Shown: piece by piece, positions 17,266 to 25,458 of the stretch
Layout of the letters: each line of letters begins with the position of its first letter
Position numbering within the stretch: position 1 is the first letter of the stretch
Assembly: GCA_017540175.1 (NCBI GenBank)
Contig: JAFYBN010000034.1
Coordinates: 1-64,000 of the forward strand
Source of the DNA: Clostridia bacterium
GTDB lineage: Bacteria > Bacillota > Clostridia > Oscillospirales > CAG-272
Direction of reading: 5' to 3'
DNA length: 64,000 nucleotides
Position numbers and translations under genes: made by a program
The notes under the pieces: generated by a model
The model's database searches: none
The model's input: the letters and a program-made list of their open reading frames with translations, nothing else
Told to the model about the DNA's origin: nothing

Positions 17266-18810
17266 TCAGTCCGCCTCCTTGTAATCGAAGTAGATGATCT
17301 GCGCGTCCTCGGCGGAAAGGATTTTCCGCATTTTCGCGTTCGCCCTGGCCTTGCGCGCGACGATGGCGCGGAAGCCGAGCGTTTGAATGGTGATCAGCGG
17401 CGTCATGGCGACCAGAGCCACCACGCCGAACGCAAAGTCCAAAACGGCGGACTCGCCCCGCAGGGAAACGCAGGCGCCGATTGACATGGGCAGGATGAAG
17501 GAGCTGGTCAGCGGTCCGCTCGCGACGCCGCCGGAGTCGAAGGCTATGGCTGTATAGATTTTCGGCACGAAAAAGGACAGACCGAGGCTCAGAAGATAGC
17601 CCGGGATCAAATAATAGAGAAGCGAGAAGCCGAAAATCAGCCGGATCACGGACAGCCCGACGGATATGCCCACGCCGGCGGACAGGGCGGCGAGCATCTG
17701 ACGCTTCGTCACCGTGCCCCCCGTCACCTCCTCGACCTGCTGATTCAGAACGTGAACGGCGGGCTCCGCGAGGACGGCGACCGTGCCGAGCAGGACCGCG
17801 AAGATGAACATCAGCTGTTCACTGTACGCCGTGATCATCAGCCCGAGACGGTATCCGACGGGCATGAAGCCGACGGAAACCGCGACGAGAAAAACGACAA
17901 GCCCGACGAAGGCGAAAACCAGACCTGCCCCGATCTGCATGAGTCTGCGCGCGGGCAGACGCAGAACGGTAAACTGCAAAAGCAGGAAGAAAGCCGCCAT
18001 CAAAAGCAGCGATTTCGCTACGTCCCACGCGACATCGGCGAGCAGTCCGCCGAACGCGGGACCAAAGCCCGCGCGGATCGAATAATCCGGCAGCGGAAAG
18101 CTGATTTCCCCGCCGCCCGACAGGATGGAAAGGATCAGCACGGCAAGCACCGGTCCCACGGAGCACAGCGCGATCAGACCGAAGCTGTTCTCGCCCGCGT
18201 CCCTGCCGCCGAGCGTCTGCGCGATGCCCAGCCCGAGCGCCATGATGAACGGCACCGTGATCGGACCGGTCGTGACGCCGCCGGAATCAAAGGAAAGCGG
18301 CAGGAAGAACTGCGCGCCCCGGGTGATCAGAAGCGAGGAAAACGCGAACAGAAGCATGTAAAAGAAGAGCAGGAGGGAGGTCAGGTCGGTTCTCGTCACC
18401 ATGCGGATAACGGCGAGGACCAAAAACAGCCCCACGCCGACGCCGACGGTGGCGATCAGGAGCCATGGGCTGACAGTGGCTCCCACCTGTCCCGCGAGAA
18501 CGGAGAGGTCCGGCTCGGCAACCGTGATCAGCACGCCGAGAAAGAAACAGACGCAGACCAGCACGCCGATGCGGCGGGATTTGGTCAGACCCTCGCCGAC
18601 GTGCCGCCCCATGGGGGTCATGGCAAGGTCCGCTCCGAGGTTGAAGAGACCGATGCCTGCCGCAAGGAGCAGCGCGCTCACGGCAAAAACCGTCCTCTCG
18701 AGCCAATCGAGCGGCGCGATGGGGGTAAAGGACACGGCGAGAACGATCCCCGTCACGGGCAGGACCGATATCAACGCTTCCCATAGCTTGACAAGCAGCG
18801 CTTTTCCCAT
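17266..18810 (-). CDS. DUF1538 integral membrane protein, two repeats
   Basis: A 514-residue polytopic protein with roughly 12-14 hydrophobic segments. It is built of two homologous halves: the signature FDSGGVTTGPIT (about residue 180) recurs as FDSGGVASGPLT (about residue 430). Each is followed by a glycine-rich hydrophobic segment, and each half begins with a segment like PVTGIVLAVSFTP or MLAALSAGVGISVGLS. DUF1538 proteins are thought to be transporters, but I know of no established substrate. The start is the ATG with AAAGGAG; 19 in-frame upstream codons were rejected. It heads an operon with two P-II-like genes, which suggests a metabolite-gated transporter. Confidence 0.82.
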   Translation of the reverse strand: MGKALLVKLWEALISVLPVTGIVLAVSFTPIAPLDWLERTVFAVSALLLAAGIGLFNLGADLAMTPMGRHVGEGLTKSRRIGVLVCVCFFLGVLITVAEPDLSVLAGQVGATVSPWLLIATVGVGVGLFLVLAVIRMVTRTDLTSLLLFFYMLLFAFSSLLITRGAQFFLPLSFDSGGVTTGPITVPFIMALGLGIAQTLGGRDAGENSFGLIALCSVGPVLAVLILSILSGGGEISFPLPDYSIRAGFGPAFGGLLADVAWDVAKSLLLMAAFFLLLQFTVLRLPARRLMQIGAGLVFAFVGLVVFLVAVSVGFMPVGYRLGLMITAYSEQLMFIFAVLLGTVAVLAEPAVHVLNQQVEEVTGGTVTKRQMLAALSAGVGISVGLSVIRLIFGFSLLYYLIPGYLLSLGLSFFVPKIYTAIAFDSGGVASGPLTSSFILPMSIGACVSLRGESAVLDFAFGVVALVAMTPLITIQTLGFRAIVARKARANAKMRKILSAEDAQIIYFDYKEAD

Positions 18811-18945
18811 GTCTGTCTCCTTTGCTGTCCGGCGGTGTTGTGCTCCCGGACCGATCGTCGGCGGCATGCCGCCCGTTCCCGACGTGTTCAGGCGGCGCCG
18901 GGCCGCCGTTCATCGCGCGTCCCGCACCTGACGGATCCGGACAAT

Positions 18946-18974
18946 ATTCTATCATATCCGTTCCGCGCTGTCAA
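18946..18974 (-). promoter_or_regulatory. Sigma-A promoter of the DUF1538/P-II operon
   Basis: Minus strand TTGACA-N17-TAGAAT. The untranslated leader is about 130 bases and GC-rich; no known riboswitch core was recognised in it. Confidence 0.75.
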
Positions 18975-19036
18975 GTGCGGACGCGGAAGGGAAGAGCCGC
19001 CTCCGCTTTGGAGAGGGGGCAATTCCCGGTCCGCTG

Positions 19037-20131
19037 TCAGAGCGGGAGGATCTCTTTTTCCTTTGCCCACGCGAGAAACGCCTTCGCCGCCGCCGCGCAT
19101 CCCTCGGCGTTCGGGTGTCCGCCGTAGACGGACAGATGTTCGTTTGGCGCGGGTCTGCCGAGCACGGCGGCAAAATCGAACAGCGCGTCCGCCTCGCAGG
19201 CGAGATCGGAGCGGACCGCCGCGTTGACCGCGTACCAGCGGTCCTTTCTTTCGTCCGTGAAATCGAACGGAGGCACGGTGAAGAGGATCACGCGGCACCC
19301 GGCAGCCTTCAGCGCGCGGATGATCACGCGCAGATCCGCGATGATCTCGTCCGCGCCGCGGTCCCTGCAGAGATCGTTCACGCCGAGGCAGACCGAAACG
19401 ACGCCGCACCGCTTCGCCCGCGCGAGCCAGCCCCCGTCCGTCGCGGCGTCCTTCGCCCGCGCGAACCCGATGCCGAGGTCCCAGACGGAACAGGAGGGAT
19501 CGAGCGCCTCGGCGATCTTTGCGGCCCAGTGCGTGTAGCTGTCGTAGACCGTCCCGCAGCCCTGCGTGATCGAGTCGCCCAGAAAGCCGAGCTTCGTTTC
19601 GACGGGGCGGTCGCAGCCGATCATGAGCGGAACGGGGATCTTTCTCCCCGGGACCCATCTCTCCCCGTTCCCGAGCAGGATTTTCAGAACGATCTCGTCG
19701 TGATAGGGATAACGCGCGCCCCGAACTTCGATCTCATAGCACAGATAGTCCCCCGCTTTCGCGTCGAGACGGACGGGGTCGGTGAAGAAGGGTTCGGCTT
19801 CCGAGGCGTAAACCTTTCTCGCGCTCTCCCCGCCGAAGGTGAGCCGATGCCAGAGCTCCGGCTCGTCCCCCCGGTTTTCGCACAGTCCCACGCGCAGGGA
19901 GAGGATCTCCCAGTCCCCGCCCGCGTCGTTCGCCGTACTGATCGAGCCGTCGTCATAGGTGCTGTCCACACGGTTCGAGAAGAGCAGGGAATAGTTCTCC
20001 CCGCCCCGCGTGAGCCTGAACCACACCCGCCCTTTGCGCGTGACGGGCTCTTTGTCCGCCGTCACGAGCTGATTCGCGCTCCCCGTCGCCGAGTCCGAGG
20101 AAAAGGTCCGATAAAATTCGTCAAGCGTCAT
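19037..20131 (-). CDS. SGNH/GDSL hydrolase with N-terminal beta-sandwich
   Basis: A 364-residue protein. Residues 1-170 look like a beta-rich domain; the SGNH domain follows with Ser187 in FLGDSITQG, the Gly block around 210-220 and Asn in CLGVNDLC. The C-terminal block is YGGHPNAEG with His339, but the Asp normally three residues before His is Tyr336, so the usual Asp-His pair is broken. Esterase action on acetylated glycans is typical of related proteins. There is no signal peptide. The start is the ATG after GGAGG; nine upstream in-frame codons were dropped. The gene stands alone and is divergent from the transporter gene. Confidence 0.75.
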   Translation of the reverse strand: MTLDEFYRTFSSDSATGSANQLVTADKEPVTRKGRVWFRLTRGGENYSLLFSNRVDSTYDDGSISTANDAGGDWEILSLRVGLCENRGDEPELWHRLTFGGESARKVYASEAEPFFTDPVRLDAKAGDYLCYEIEVRGARYPYHDEIVLKILLGNGERWVPGRKIPVPLMIGCDRPVETKLGFLGDSITQGCGTVYDSYTHWAAKIAEALDPSCSVWDLGIGFARAKDAATDGGWLARAKRCGVVSVCLGVNDLCRDRGADEIIADLRVIIRALKAAGCRVILFTVPPFDFTDERKDRWYAVNAAVRSDLACEADALFDFAAVLGRPAPNEHLSVYGGHPNAEGCAAAAKAFLAWAKEKEILPL

Positions 20132-20163
20132 AACGCGCCTCCGTTGTTTTGGTGTCAATATTC

Positions 20164-20192
20164 ATTATACCGCGCCGCGCGGCGGATTGCAA
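20164..20192 (-). promoter_or_regulatory. Sigma-A promoter of the SGNH hydrolase gene, on a direct repeat
   Basis: Minus strand TTGCAA-N17-TATAAT. The -35 box lies in the first of two perfect copies of GGCGGATTGCAA (20181-20192 and 20195-20206, period 14). Confidence 0.65.
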
Positions 20193-20275
20193 GAGGCGGA
20201 TTGCAAACTGCCCGCCGACGGCTCGGTCACCGGTCTCTCCGACCGCCCACGCCCCGGCTTTTTCCCAAGCGGGAA

Positions 20276-20304
20276 TTGACAACCGAACGCAGATGCGGTA
20301 TAAT
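20276..20304 (+). promoter_or_regulatory. Consensus sigma-A promoter of the transporter gene
   Basis: TTGACA-N17-TATAAT, both hexamers perfect, 31 bases before the ATG. Confidence 0.88.
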
Positions 20305-20335
20305 ACGGGCAGAATTTTTGCAGGACGGGTGCGTC

Positions 20336-21478
20336 ATGAAAAAAGTCCTTGGATTTTTCCGCAAAGAACTCATGCTTACCGTCTCCCTTCTCGCGGCGGC
20401 GGCTTCGCTTTTCCTCACGCCTCCGAGCGCCGCGCTCCTTTCTTCGATCGACTGGCGCACGCTCGGGACGCTTTTCATGATGCTCTGCGTGCTCGAAGGC
20501 TTCAAGCAGGAGAACATTCTCCGCCCCGTCGTCCGGCTCAGCACCCGGATGAGCGGCATGATCCCGCTTTCCCTGTTTCTGATCTTCGGCGTCTTCTTCT
20601 CCTCCATGTTCGTGACGAACGACGTGTCCTTGCTCATCTTCGTCCCGCTGACCATTCTGCTGTTCCGCGGCGGGGACCGGGAGAAGTACATCCTTCCCGT
20701 CATTTCGATGGAAAACATCGCCGCGATCCGCGGCTCCCTGCTCATGCCCTTCGGAAGCCCGCAGAACCTCTTCCTCTATGGCAAGAGCGGCGTCAGCGCG
20801 TGGCATTTCATGCTCCACATGGCGCCACTTTGCGTCATGTCGGCGGTTTTGCTCGTCGTTTTCGTCTTCGTGCTCTACCGCAAAAATCCGCGCGAAGAGA
20901 TCCGCGTCGCGGAAAGTGCGGGCGGCGTCTGGCGGCGCGAGGACCGTGTGAAGCGGATCGCGTATCTCGCCCTCTTCGTCCTCGTCATCGCGACCATCGT
21001 CTCGCGCACGGGATATTGGTATGTGTCCCTCGCCGTGGTCGCCGCGGTCATTCTCTTTGTCGACCGGGGACTCTTCAAAAAGGTGGATTACGTCCTGCTC
21101 GTCACCTTCCTCTGCTTCTTCGTCTTTTCGTCTTCCATCGCCGCGAACGCCGCGGTCGGGGGCCTGCTCAAAAAGGCCGTGGCGGGGTACGAATACTGGT
21201 GGGCGATCGGACTCAGCCAGATCATCTCGAACGTCCCGGCGTCCATCGTGCTGTATCCGTTTTCCGGGAATTTCGCCGGGCTGATCTACGGCGCGGACAC
21301 GGCGGGGCTCTGCTCCCTGATCGGTTCGCTCGCGTCGGTCATCAATTACCGCATCTACGTCCGTGAATACCCCGGGGAGGGCAGGAGGTTCATCAAGACC
21401 TTCACCCTCGTGAGCTGGGCGTTTTTCGCCGTTGTCGTTTATCCGGGATATCTGCTCTCGCATTGGGCGTTTTTCTGA
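20336..21478 (+). CDS. Ion-transporter superfamily permease (SLC13/ArsB/citrate type)
   Basis: A 380-residue integral membrane protein with about ten hydrophobic segments. Motifs typical of the ion transporter superfamily are present: FVTNDVSLLIFVPL (about 95) and ENIAAIRGSLLMPFGSPQNLFLY (about 125) in the first half, and the matching SQIISNVPASIVLYPF (about 295) in the second half, the two discontinuous hairpins of the fold. Substrates in the superfamily include dicarboxylates, citrate, arsenite and sodium/proton exchange, and cannot be decided here. The ATG lies 31 bases from a perfect promoter; the ribosome site is weak (AGGACGG). A longer upstream frame exists but precedes the promoter. 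Confidence 0.78.
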   Translation: MKKVLGFFRKELMLTVSLLAAAASLFLTPPSAALLSSIDWRTLGTLFMMLCVLEGFKQENILRPVVRLSTRMSGMIPLSLFLIFGVFFSSMFVTNDVSLLIFVPLTILLFRGGDREKYILPVISMENIAAIRGSLLMPFGSPQNLFLYGKSGVSAWHFMLHMAPLCVMSAVLLVVFVFVLYRKNPREEIRVAESAGGVWRREDRVKRIAYLALFVLVIATIVSRTGYWYVSLAVVAAVILFVDRGLFKKVDYVLLVTFLCFFVFSSSIAANAAVGGLLKKAVAGYEYWWAIGLSQIISNVPASIVLYPFSGNFAGLIYGADTAGLCSLIGSLASVINYRIYVREYPGEGRRFIKTFTLVSWAFFAVVVYPGYLLSHWAFF

Positions 21479-21503
21479 GTGTGCGTTCCGCGCGAAAAGC
21501 TGG

Positions 21504-21536
21504 GGGTCTTCCCTTCGGAGTGAACCCCTTTTTTTG
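21504..21536 (+). terminator. Terminator of the transporter gene
   Basis: An imperfect stem starting GGGGTC and ending GAACCCC is followed by seven T residues. Confidence 0.65.
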
Positions 21537-21592
21537 ATGCCCTTTTTTGACGCCTTTTTTTGGCGCCCGCGCGCGAAATTTCGCTCTTCATC

Positions 21593-21621
21593 TTGATTTC
21601 CCGCGCGGGATGGATTATAAT
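21593..21621 (+). promoter_or_regulatory. Sigma-A promoter of the VanY-type carboxypeptidase gene
   Basis: TTGATT-N17-TATAAT, 47 bases upstream of the GTG start. Confidence 0.75.
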
Positions 21622-21668
21622 AATCATAACTGTATAGTTTATTTCAAGAAGGATTGCAGGACGGAACC

Positions 21669-23318
21669 GTGAATCAGAATGATCAGAATCATCCCGTCGA
21701 ACAGAGGCCGCTCACCGACGAGGAGAAGCGCAGGATCATGGCCGCCCGCCGCGCCGCCATGCAGAGAGCGCAGATGAACGGCCCGAACGCGGCACAGCCC
21801 ACAGCGGCGGACTCGCACAGAATCAGCAGGGACGGGGCTGCCCCCCGGAGAATCAATCAAAGCGCCGCGCAGAACGGCGGGTACGACCCGTACCGCAGCG
21901 CCCCGGACACAGCCGACCCGCGCCGAATCGATCCGGGCACGACTGACCTGTACCGCAGCCGGACTCCCTACGGGCGCGATCCGGACGCGCAGCGCAGACT
22001 TGCCGCGGACCGCGCAAGAGGTGCCGTGCCGCGCACCCAGCAGCACCGGGCGACGATCCGGCGCAGGAAAAAGCCCGTCCGCTTCAACGTCGGACTGATC
22101 GCGTTCCTTGTGATGATCGCGATCGTGCTCGGCGTATCCCTGTGGCAGATCATCCGCGCGAAGAATACGGCTGACGACGGAACCGCGCCGAACCGGACCG
22201 CTTCGGTCGGCGAGGCTGCCGAAAGCGGCGAAACGGGCGTGACCGGGACGGACGAGCCGTCCGGGGAAGGCGCGCTGGAGACGTCCGCCGAAGGTGAAAA
22301 CAGTACCGCGGGACAAACCGCGGCAGCGCCGGACAACGGGAGCGCCGCGGCAGGGACAACCGGATCCGAAAACGCCGCTCCGCAGTCTCCCGTCGTCAAC
22401 ACGCCCGCTGAGACACCGGCCGGAGCTGCCGGAGTCGGGACGCAGACGGGCGGGGAGGCTGAAATCAATCTCACGCTGTACGATACGGTGCAGGTGAACA
22501 GCGCGCGGCTGAGCGAGGGCAGCCTCGTCCTCGTGAACGGACAGCATTCCTACTCGGCCGGGGATACGATCGAGCTGAAAAACATCTATAACGAGAAAAG
22601 CGCCGCGCCCGGGACCATCAAGCTCAAGCTCGCGAACAACGCCGTCAGCCTCGCGCCCCCCGCGTTCGCGGCGCTTGTGAAGCTGGCGTCGGACCTCGAG
22701 GCGGACACCGGCTGCCACGATCTGCACGTGACGAGCGCGCACCGCACCGTCGCCGAGCAGCAGCAGGTCTGGGATTACTACCTCGCGGAGAGAGGCGAGG
22801 AGTACTGCAACGATTACGTCGCGAAGCCCGGGTACAGCGAGCACAACACGGGGCTTGCCTGCGACCTCTCCTTCTTCACCGACGAAGGCGCGTCCGTTTC
22901 CATCGCGGATTCCGAGTTCAGGGGCTGGCTGGAGGTCAACTGCGCGCGGGAAGGCTTTATCCGCCGCTACGCCGAGGACAAGGTGGACGTGACCGGGATC
23001 GCGAACGAGCCGTGGCATTTCCGCTATGTGGGCGTGCCGCACGCGTATATCTGCACCGTGAAGAACTGGTGCCTCGAGGAATACGTCGAAAACGTGAAGG
23101 CTTACACGGCGGAGGGGACAATGCTCCGCGTCACGGCTGCCGGGGAGGTGACGGAGGTCCGCGCCGCGGACGGTCTGCCGACCTCGGACGGATGGCTCGT
23201 CTATTACGCGCCGAAGACGTACGGAACCGAAACCTCCGTCAAGGTGCCGCGCGGCTCGGATTACGAGATTTCCGGCAACAACGTCGACGGCTACATCGTG
23301 ACGATCGTGCTCGACTGA
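21669..23318 (+). CDS. Membrane-anchored D-alanyl-D-alanine carboxypeptidase, M15B/VanY type
   Basis: A 549-residue peptidoglycan hydrolase trimming the terminal D-Ala. It has a long cytoplasmic N-terminus (1-138), hydrophilic and rich in Arg, Asp, Pro and Tyr, then one TM helix (about 139-162), a Thr/Ala/Gly-rich linker (to about 265), and the M15 domain. Zinc ligands are in SEHNTGLACDL (about 388-398; His and Asp) and EPWHFRYV (His, about 449). About 70 residues beyond the domain end in a small beta-module. The start is uncertain: the GTG with AGGACGG was preferred over a TTG five codons upstream that has no spacer to its purine run. It precedes htrA in the same direction, and both proteins share the disordered N-terminus plus one TM layout. 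Confidence 0.88.
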   Translation: MNQNDQNHPVEQRPLTDEEKRRIMAARRAAMQRAQMNGPNAAQPTAADSHRISRDGAAPRRINQSAAQNGGYDPYRSAPDTADPRRIDPGTTDLYRSRTPYGRDPDAQRRLAADRARGAVPRTQQHRATIRRRKKPVRFNVGLIAFLVMIAIVLGVSLWQIIRAKNTADDGTAPNRTASVGEAAESGETGVTGTDEPSGEGALETSAEGENSTAGQTAAAPDNGSAAAGTTGSENAAPQSPVVNTPAETPAGAAGVGTQTGGEAEINLTLYDTVQVNSARLSEGSLVLVNGQHSYSAGDTIELKNIYNEKSAAPGTIKLKLANNAVSLAPPAFAALVKLASDLEADTGCHDLHVTSAHRTVAEQQQVWDYYLAERGEEYCNDYVAKPGYSEHNTGLACDLSFFTDEGASVSIADSEFRGWLEVNCAREGFIRRYAEDKVDVTGIANEPWHFRYVGVPHAYICTVKNWCLEEYVENVKAYTAEGTMLRVTAAGEVTEVRAADGLPTSDGWLVYYAPKTYGTETSVKVPRGSDYEISGNNVDGYIVTIVLD

Positions 23319-23378
23319 CCGCCCATACCCCCGCATGTCTCGCGGGAATCTTTCATCATTCAGCCAATCTTTGATTCG

Positions 23379-23412
23379 CCGTCATATAACCGTCACATTG
23401 GACGCTTATAAT
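23379..23412 (+). promoter_or_regulatory. htrA promoter with a Pho-box-like direct repeat
   Basis: Two copies of CCGTCA exactly 11 bases apart (23379-23384 and 23390-23395) flank the place of the -35 hexamer. TATAAT follows at 23407-23412, 11 bases after the second copy. There is no recognisable -35 box. This is the layout of promoters activated by OmpR/PhoB-family regulators, and the 18-base site differs from the E. coli Pho-box consensus at two positions. Confidence 0.6.
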
Positions 23413-23462
23413 GAGCGCGTAAAGAAAAAAACCGCGTGCAGCGCGGAGAAAGGCATAGTAAG

Positions 23463-25289
23463 ATGAAAGATTACGAATTTGACCGCGAAATGAACGAACC
23501 CGCGGAAAACGGAAATATCCGGGAGTCCGCCGATGAAATGAGACCGAATACGGAACCCGCGGCGTTTTCCGCCGAGGACAGGATCGAGCCCGCCGCTTTC
23601 GACACCCCGAGGGCTGACGACGCCCGCGAAGCGCGCGCCGCGTCCGAAGAGATCCCGTCCTACCGTTACGACCCGCACGCGGAGCGTCCCGCTTACGAGA
23701 CGCCGATCCGGCAGCGCCGCCCCGATCCGCGCGACGCCGCCGCCGGTTACAACGCGCCGCAGAGAGCTTATGAACCCGTGAACGATCCCGCCGTGCGGGA
23801 GAGCGCCGAACGGCGCGCCGCCTCCGAGCGGTACGGCGACACCTACCCCTACGGCGTGTCCCGGTATCAGGGAAGCACCTATAACGCTTACAGCGCGCGT
23901 CCCCGCACGCCCGAGACCGGAATTTCCTACGCGCCCTCCGAAGAGACGCGCGGCCGCCGCAAGAAGGAGAAGACCTCAAAGCCCGTCTCCCTGCGCGCCG
24001 TCGCCGTGATCTGCTGCGTCTGCGTGATCCTCGCCGGACTCGCGGGCTTCGGCGGAACGCTTCTCGCGAACAAGCTGACGTCCGGCAGCGGGACGGAGCA
24101 GAGCTCCGAGCAAGTCCGTCAGGCGAACGCCTCCCCGAGCGTAAGCGATCCCCTTGTGATCTACAAGTCCACCGACGACACCGCGACCCCTGCCGCCGTT
24201 TCGAGCACGGGCGGCGATATGACCTACTCGCAGGTCTCCGCTCTCGTGAAGGACTCCGTCGTTGAGATCTATACCGAATTCACCGTCCGTTCGACTTATT
24301 TCGGACAGTACACCACGCAGGCCGGCGGCTCGGGCGTCATCCTCTCCGAGGACGGCAACATCCTCACCAACGCCCATGTCGTGACCAATGAGGACACCGG
24401 CGCGGTCGCGGACAACATCACGGTCCGCCTCACGAACGGTGATGAATACGAGGCGACGGTCGTCTCCTACGACACCGAAGAAGATATCGCCGTCATCAAG
24501 ATCGACAAGACCGGACTCACGCCCGCGCGCTGCGGCGACAGCGACAAACTGGTCGTGGGCGAGGAGATCCTCGTCGTCGGCAACCCGCTCGGCGAGCTCG
24601 GCGGCTCCGTCTCCAACGGCATCGTGTCCGCCACGGAAAGAGAAATCGTGATCCAGGGCGTCACCATGCACCTCATCCAGACGAACGCGGCGATCAACCC
24701 GGGCAACTCCGGCGGCGGCATGTTCAACCTGAAGGGCGAGCTTGTCGGCATCGTCAATGCGAAGTCCGGCGGCACCATGATCGAAGGTCTCGGCTTCGCC
24801 ATCCCGATCAACCAGGCGCTGAACGTCATCGAACAGCTCGTCACCTACGGCTACGTCCGCGGCAAGCCCATGATCGGCGTGACCTTTGAAGACGTTTCGA
24901 GATCGAGCTATTACTTCTACTACAACGTCAAGCCGGGCGTTTACGTCTCCAGCCTTGTCGAGGGCATGAACGACAAAGTCCTCGAGGTCGGCGACCGCGT
25001 GATCGCGGTCAACGGCACGGAGGTCAGCGAATCCAGCGAGATCAAGACCATGGTTCAGGCGGCCGCGATCGGCGATAAGCTCACGTTCCAGCTCTACCGC
25101 GACAACAAGCTCATGGAAGTCGAGGTCACCGTGTTCGAGCGCACGAGCAACACGTACACGCAGGCACAGAATCCCATCACCTTTGACGAAGACGAAGGAG
25201 ACGCGAACGGCGATGAGGGTTCCTACGATCTCTGGGGCGACGGCAGCATGATTCCCGAATGGCTCGAGGATTTCTTCAGAGGCCGCTGA
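23463..25289 (+). CDS. HtrA/DegP-type serine protease with PDZ domain
   Basis: A 608-residue membrane-anchored S1C protease that degrades misfolded exported proteins. A cytoplasmic, disordered N-terminus rich in Arg, Ala, Tyr and Pro (1-177) precedes one TM helix (about 178-200). The protease domain has the triad His303 (NAHVV), Asp near 340 (EEDIAVIKID) and Ser near 415 (NPGNSGGGMF). One PDZ domain spans about 470-560 and the tail is acidic. The start is the ATG with AAAGG and GGAG upstream; nine preceding in-frame codons were dropped. The two-component pair follows, an arrangement recalling secretion-stress control of HtrA by CssRS in Bacillus (known there, inferred here). Confidence 0.93.
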   Translation: MKDYEFDREMNEPAENGNIRESADEMRPNTEPAAFSAEDRIEPAAFDTPRADDAREARAASEEIPSYRYDPHAERPAYETPIRQRRPDPRDAAAGYNAPQRAYEPVNDPAVRESAERRAASERYGDTYPYGVSRYQGSTYNAYSARPRTPETGISYAPSEETRGRRKKEKTSKPVSLRAVAVICCVCVILAGLAGFGGTLLANKLTSGSGTEQSSEQVRQANASPSVSDPLVIYKSTDDTATPAAVSSTGGDMTYSQVSALVKDSVVEIYTEFTVRSTYFGQYTTQAGGSGVILSEDGNILTNAHVVTNEDTGAVADNITVRLTNGDEYEATVVSYDTEEDIAVIKIDKTGLTPARCGDSDKLVVGEEILVVGNPLGELGGSVSNGIVSATEREIVIQGVTMHLIQTNAAINPGNSGGGMFNLKGELVGIVNAKSGGTMIEGLGFAIPINQALNVIEQLVTYGYVRGKPMIGVTFEDVSRSSYYFYYNVKPGVYVSSLVEGMNDKVLEVGDRVIAVNGTEVSESSEIKTMVQAAAIGDKLTFQLYRDNKLMEVEVTVFERTSNTYTQAQNPITFDEDEGDANGDEGSYDLWGDGSMIPEWLEDFFRGR

Positions 25290-25409
25290 GCGGGATGCCC
25301 GTCAGCCGGTCCGTCGGTTCAACGATGAACCGGTAAACCCAACCGATCAACCGATCAACAGACCATCAACCCATCAGCCCGTTCACCGAAACAACCGCAC
25401 ATCGGAATC

Positions 25410-25437
25410 CGGGAGGGATGCTCCGGCACCCCTCCCG
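25410..25437 (+). other. Hairpin upstream of the response regulator
   Basis: An 8-bp perfect stem CGGGAGGG/CCCTCCCG, without a T run, ends 21 bases before the regulator ATG. The preceding stretch (25336-25388) has loose repeats of ACCGATCA and ACCCATCA. The hairpin may act as a partial attenuator or mRNA processing site between htrA and the regulator pair. Confidence 0.4.
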
Positions 25438-25458
25438 ATACCTGTAAAGGGGGAAAAC

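Noticed and set aside
20165..21463. A 432-codon open frame antisense to the transporter
   Set aside because: Highly charged Arg/Asp/Glu product typical of antisense reading of a membrane protein gene.
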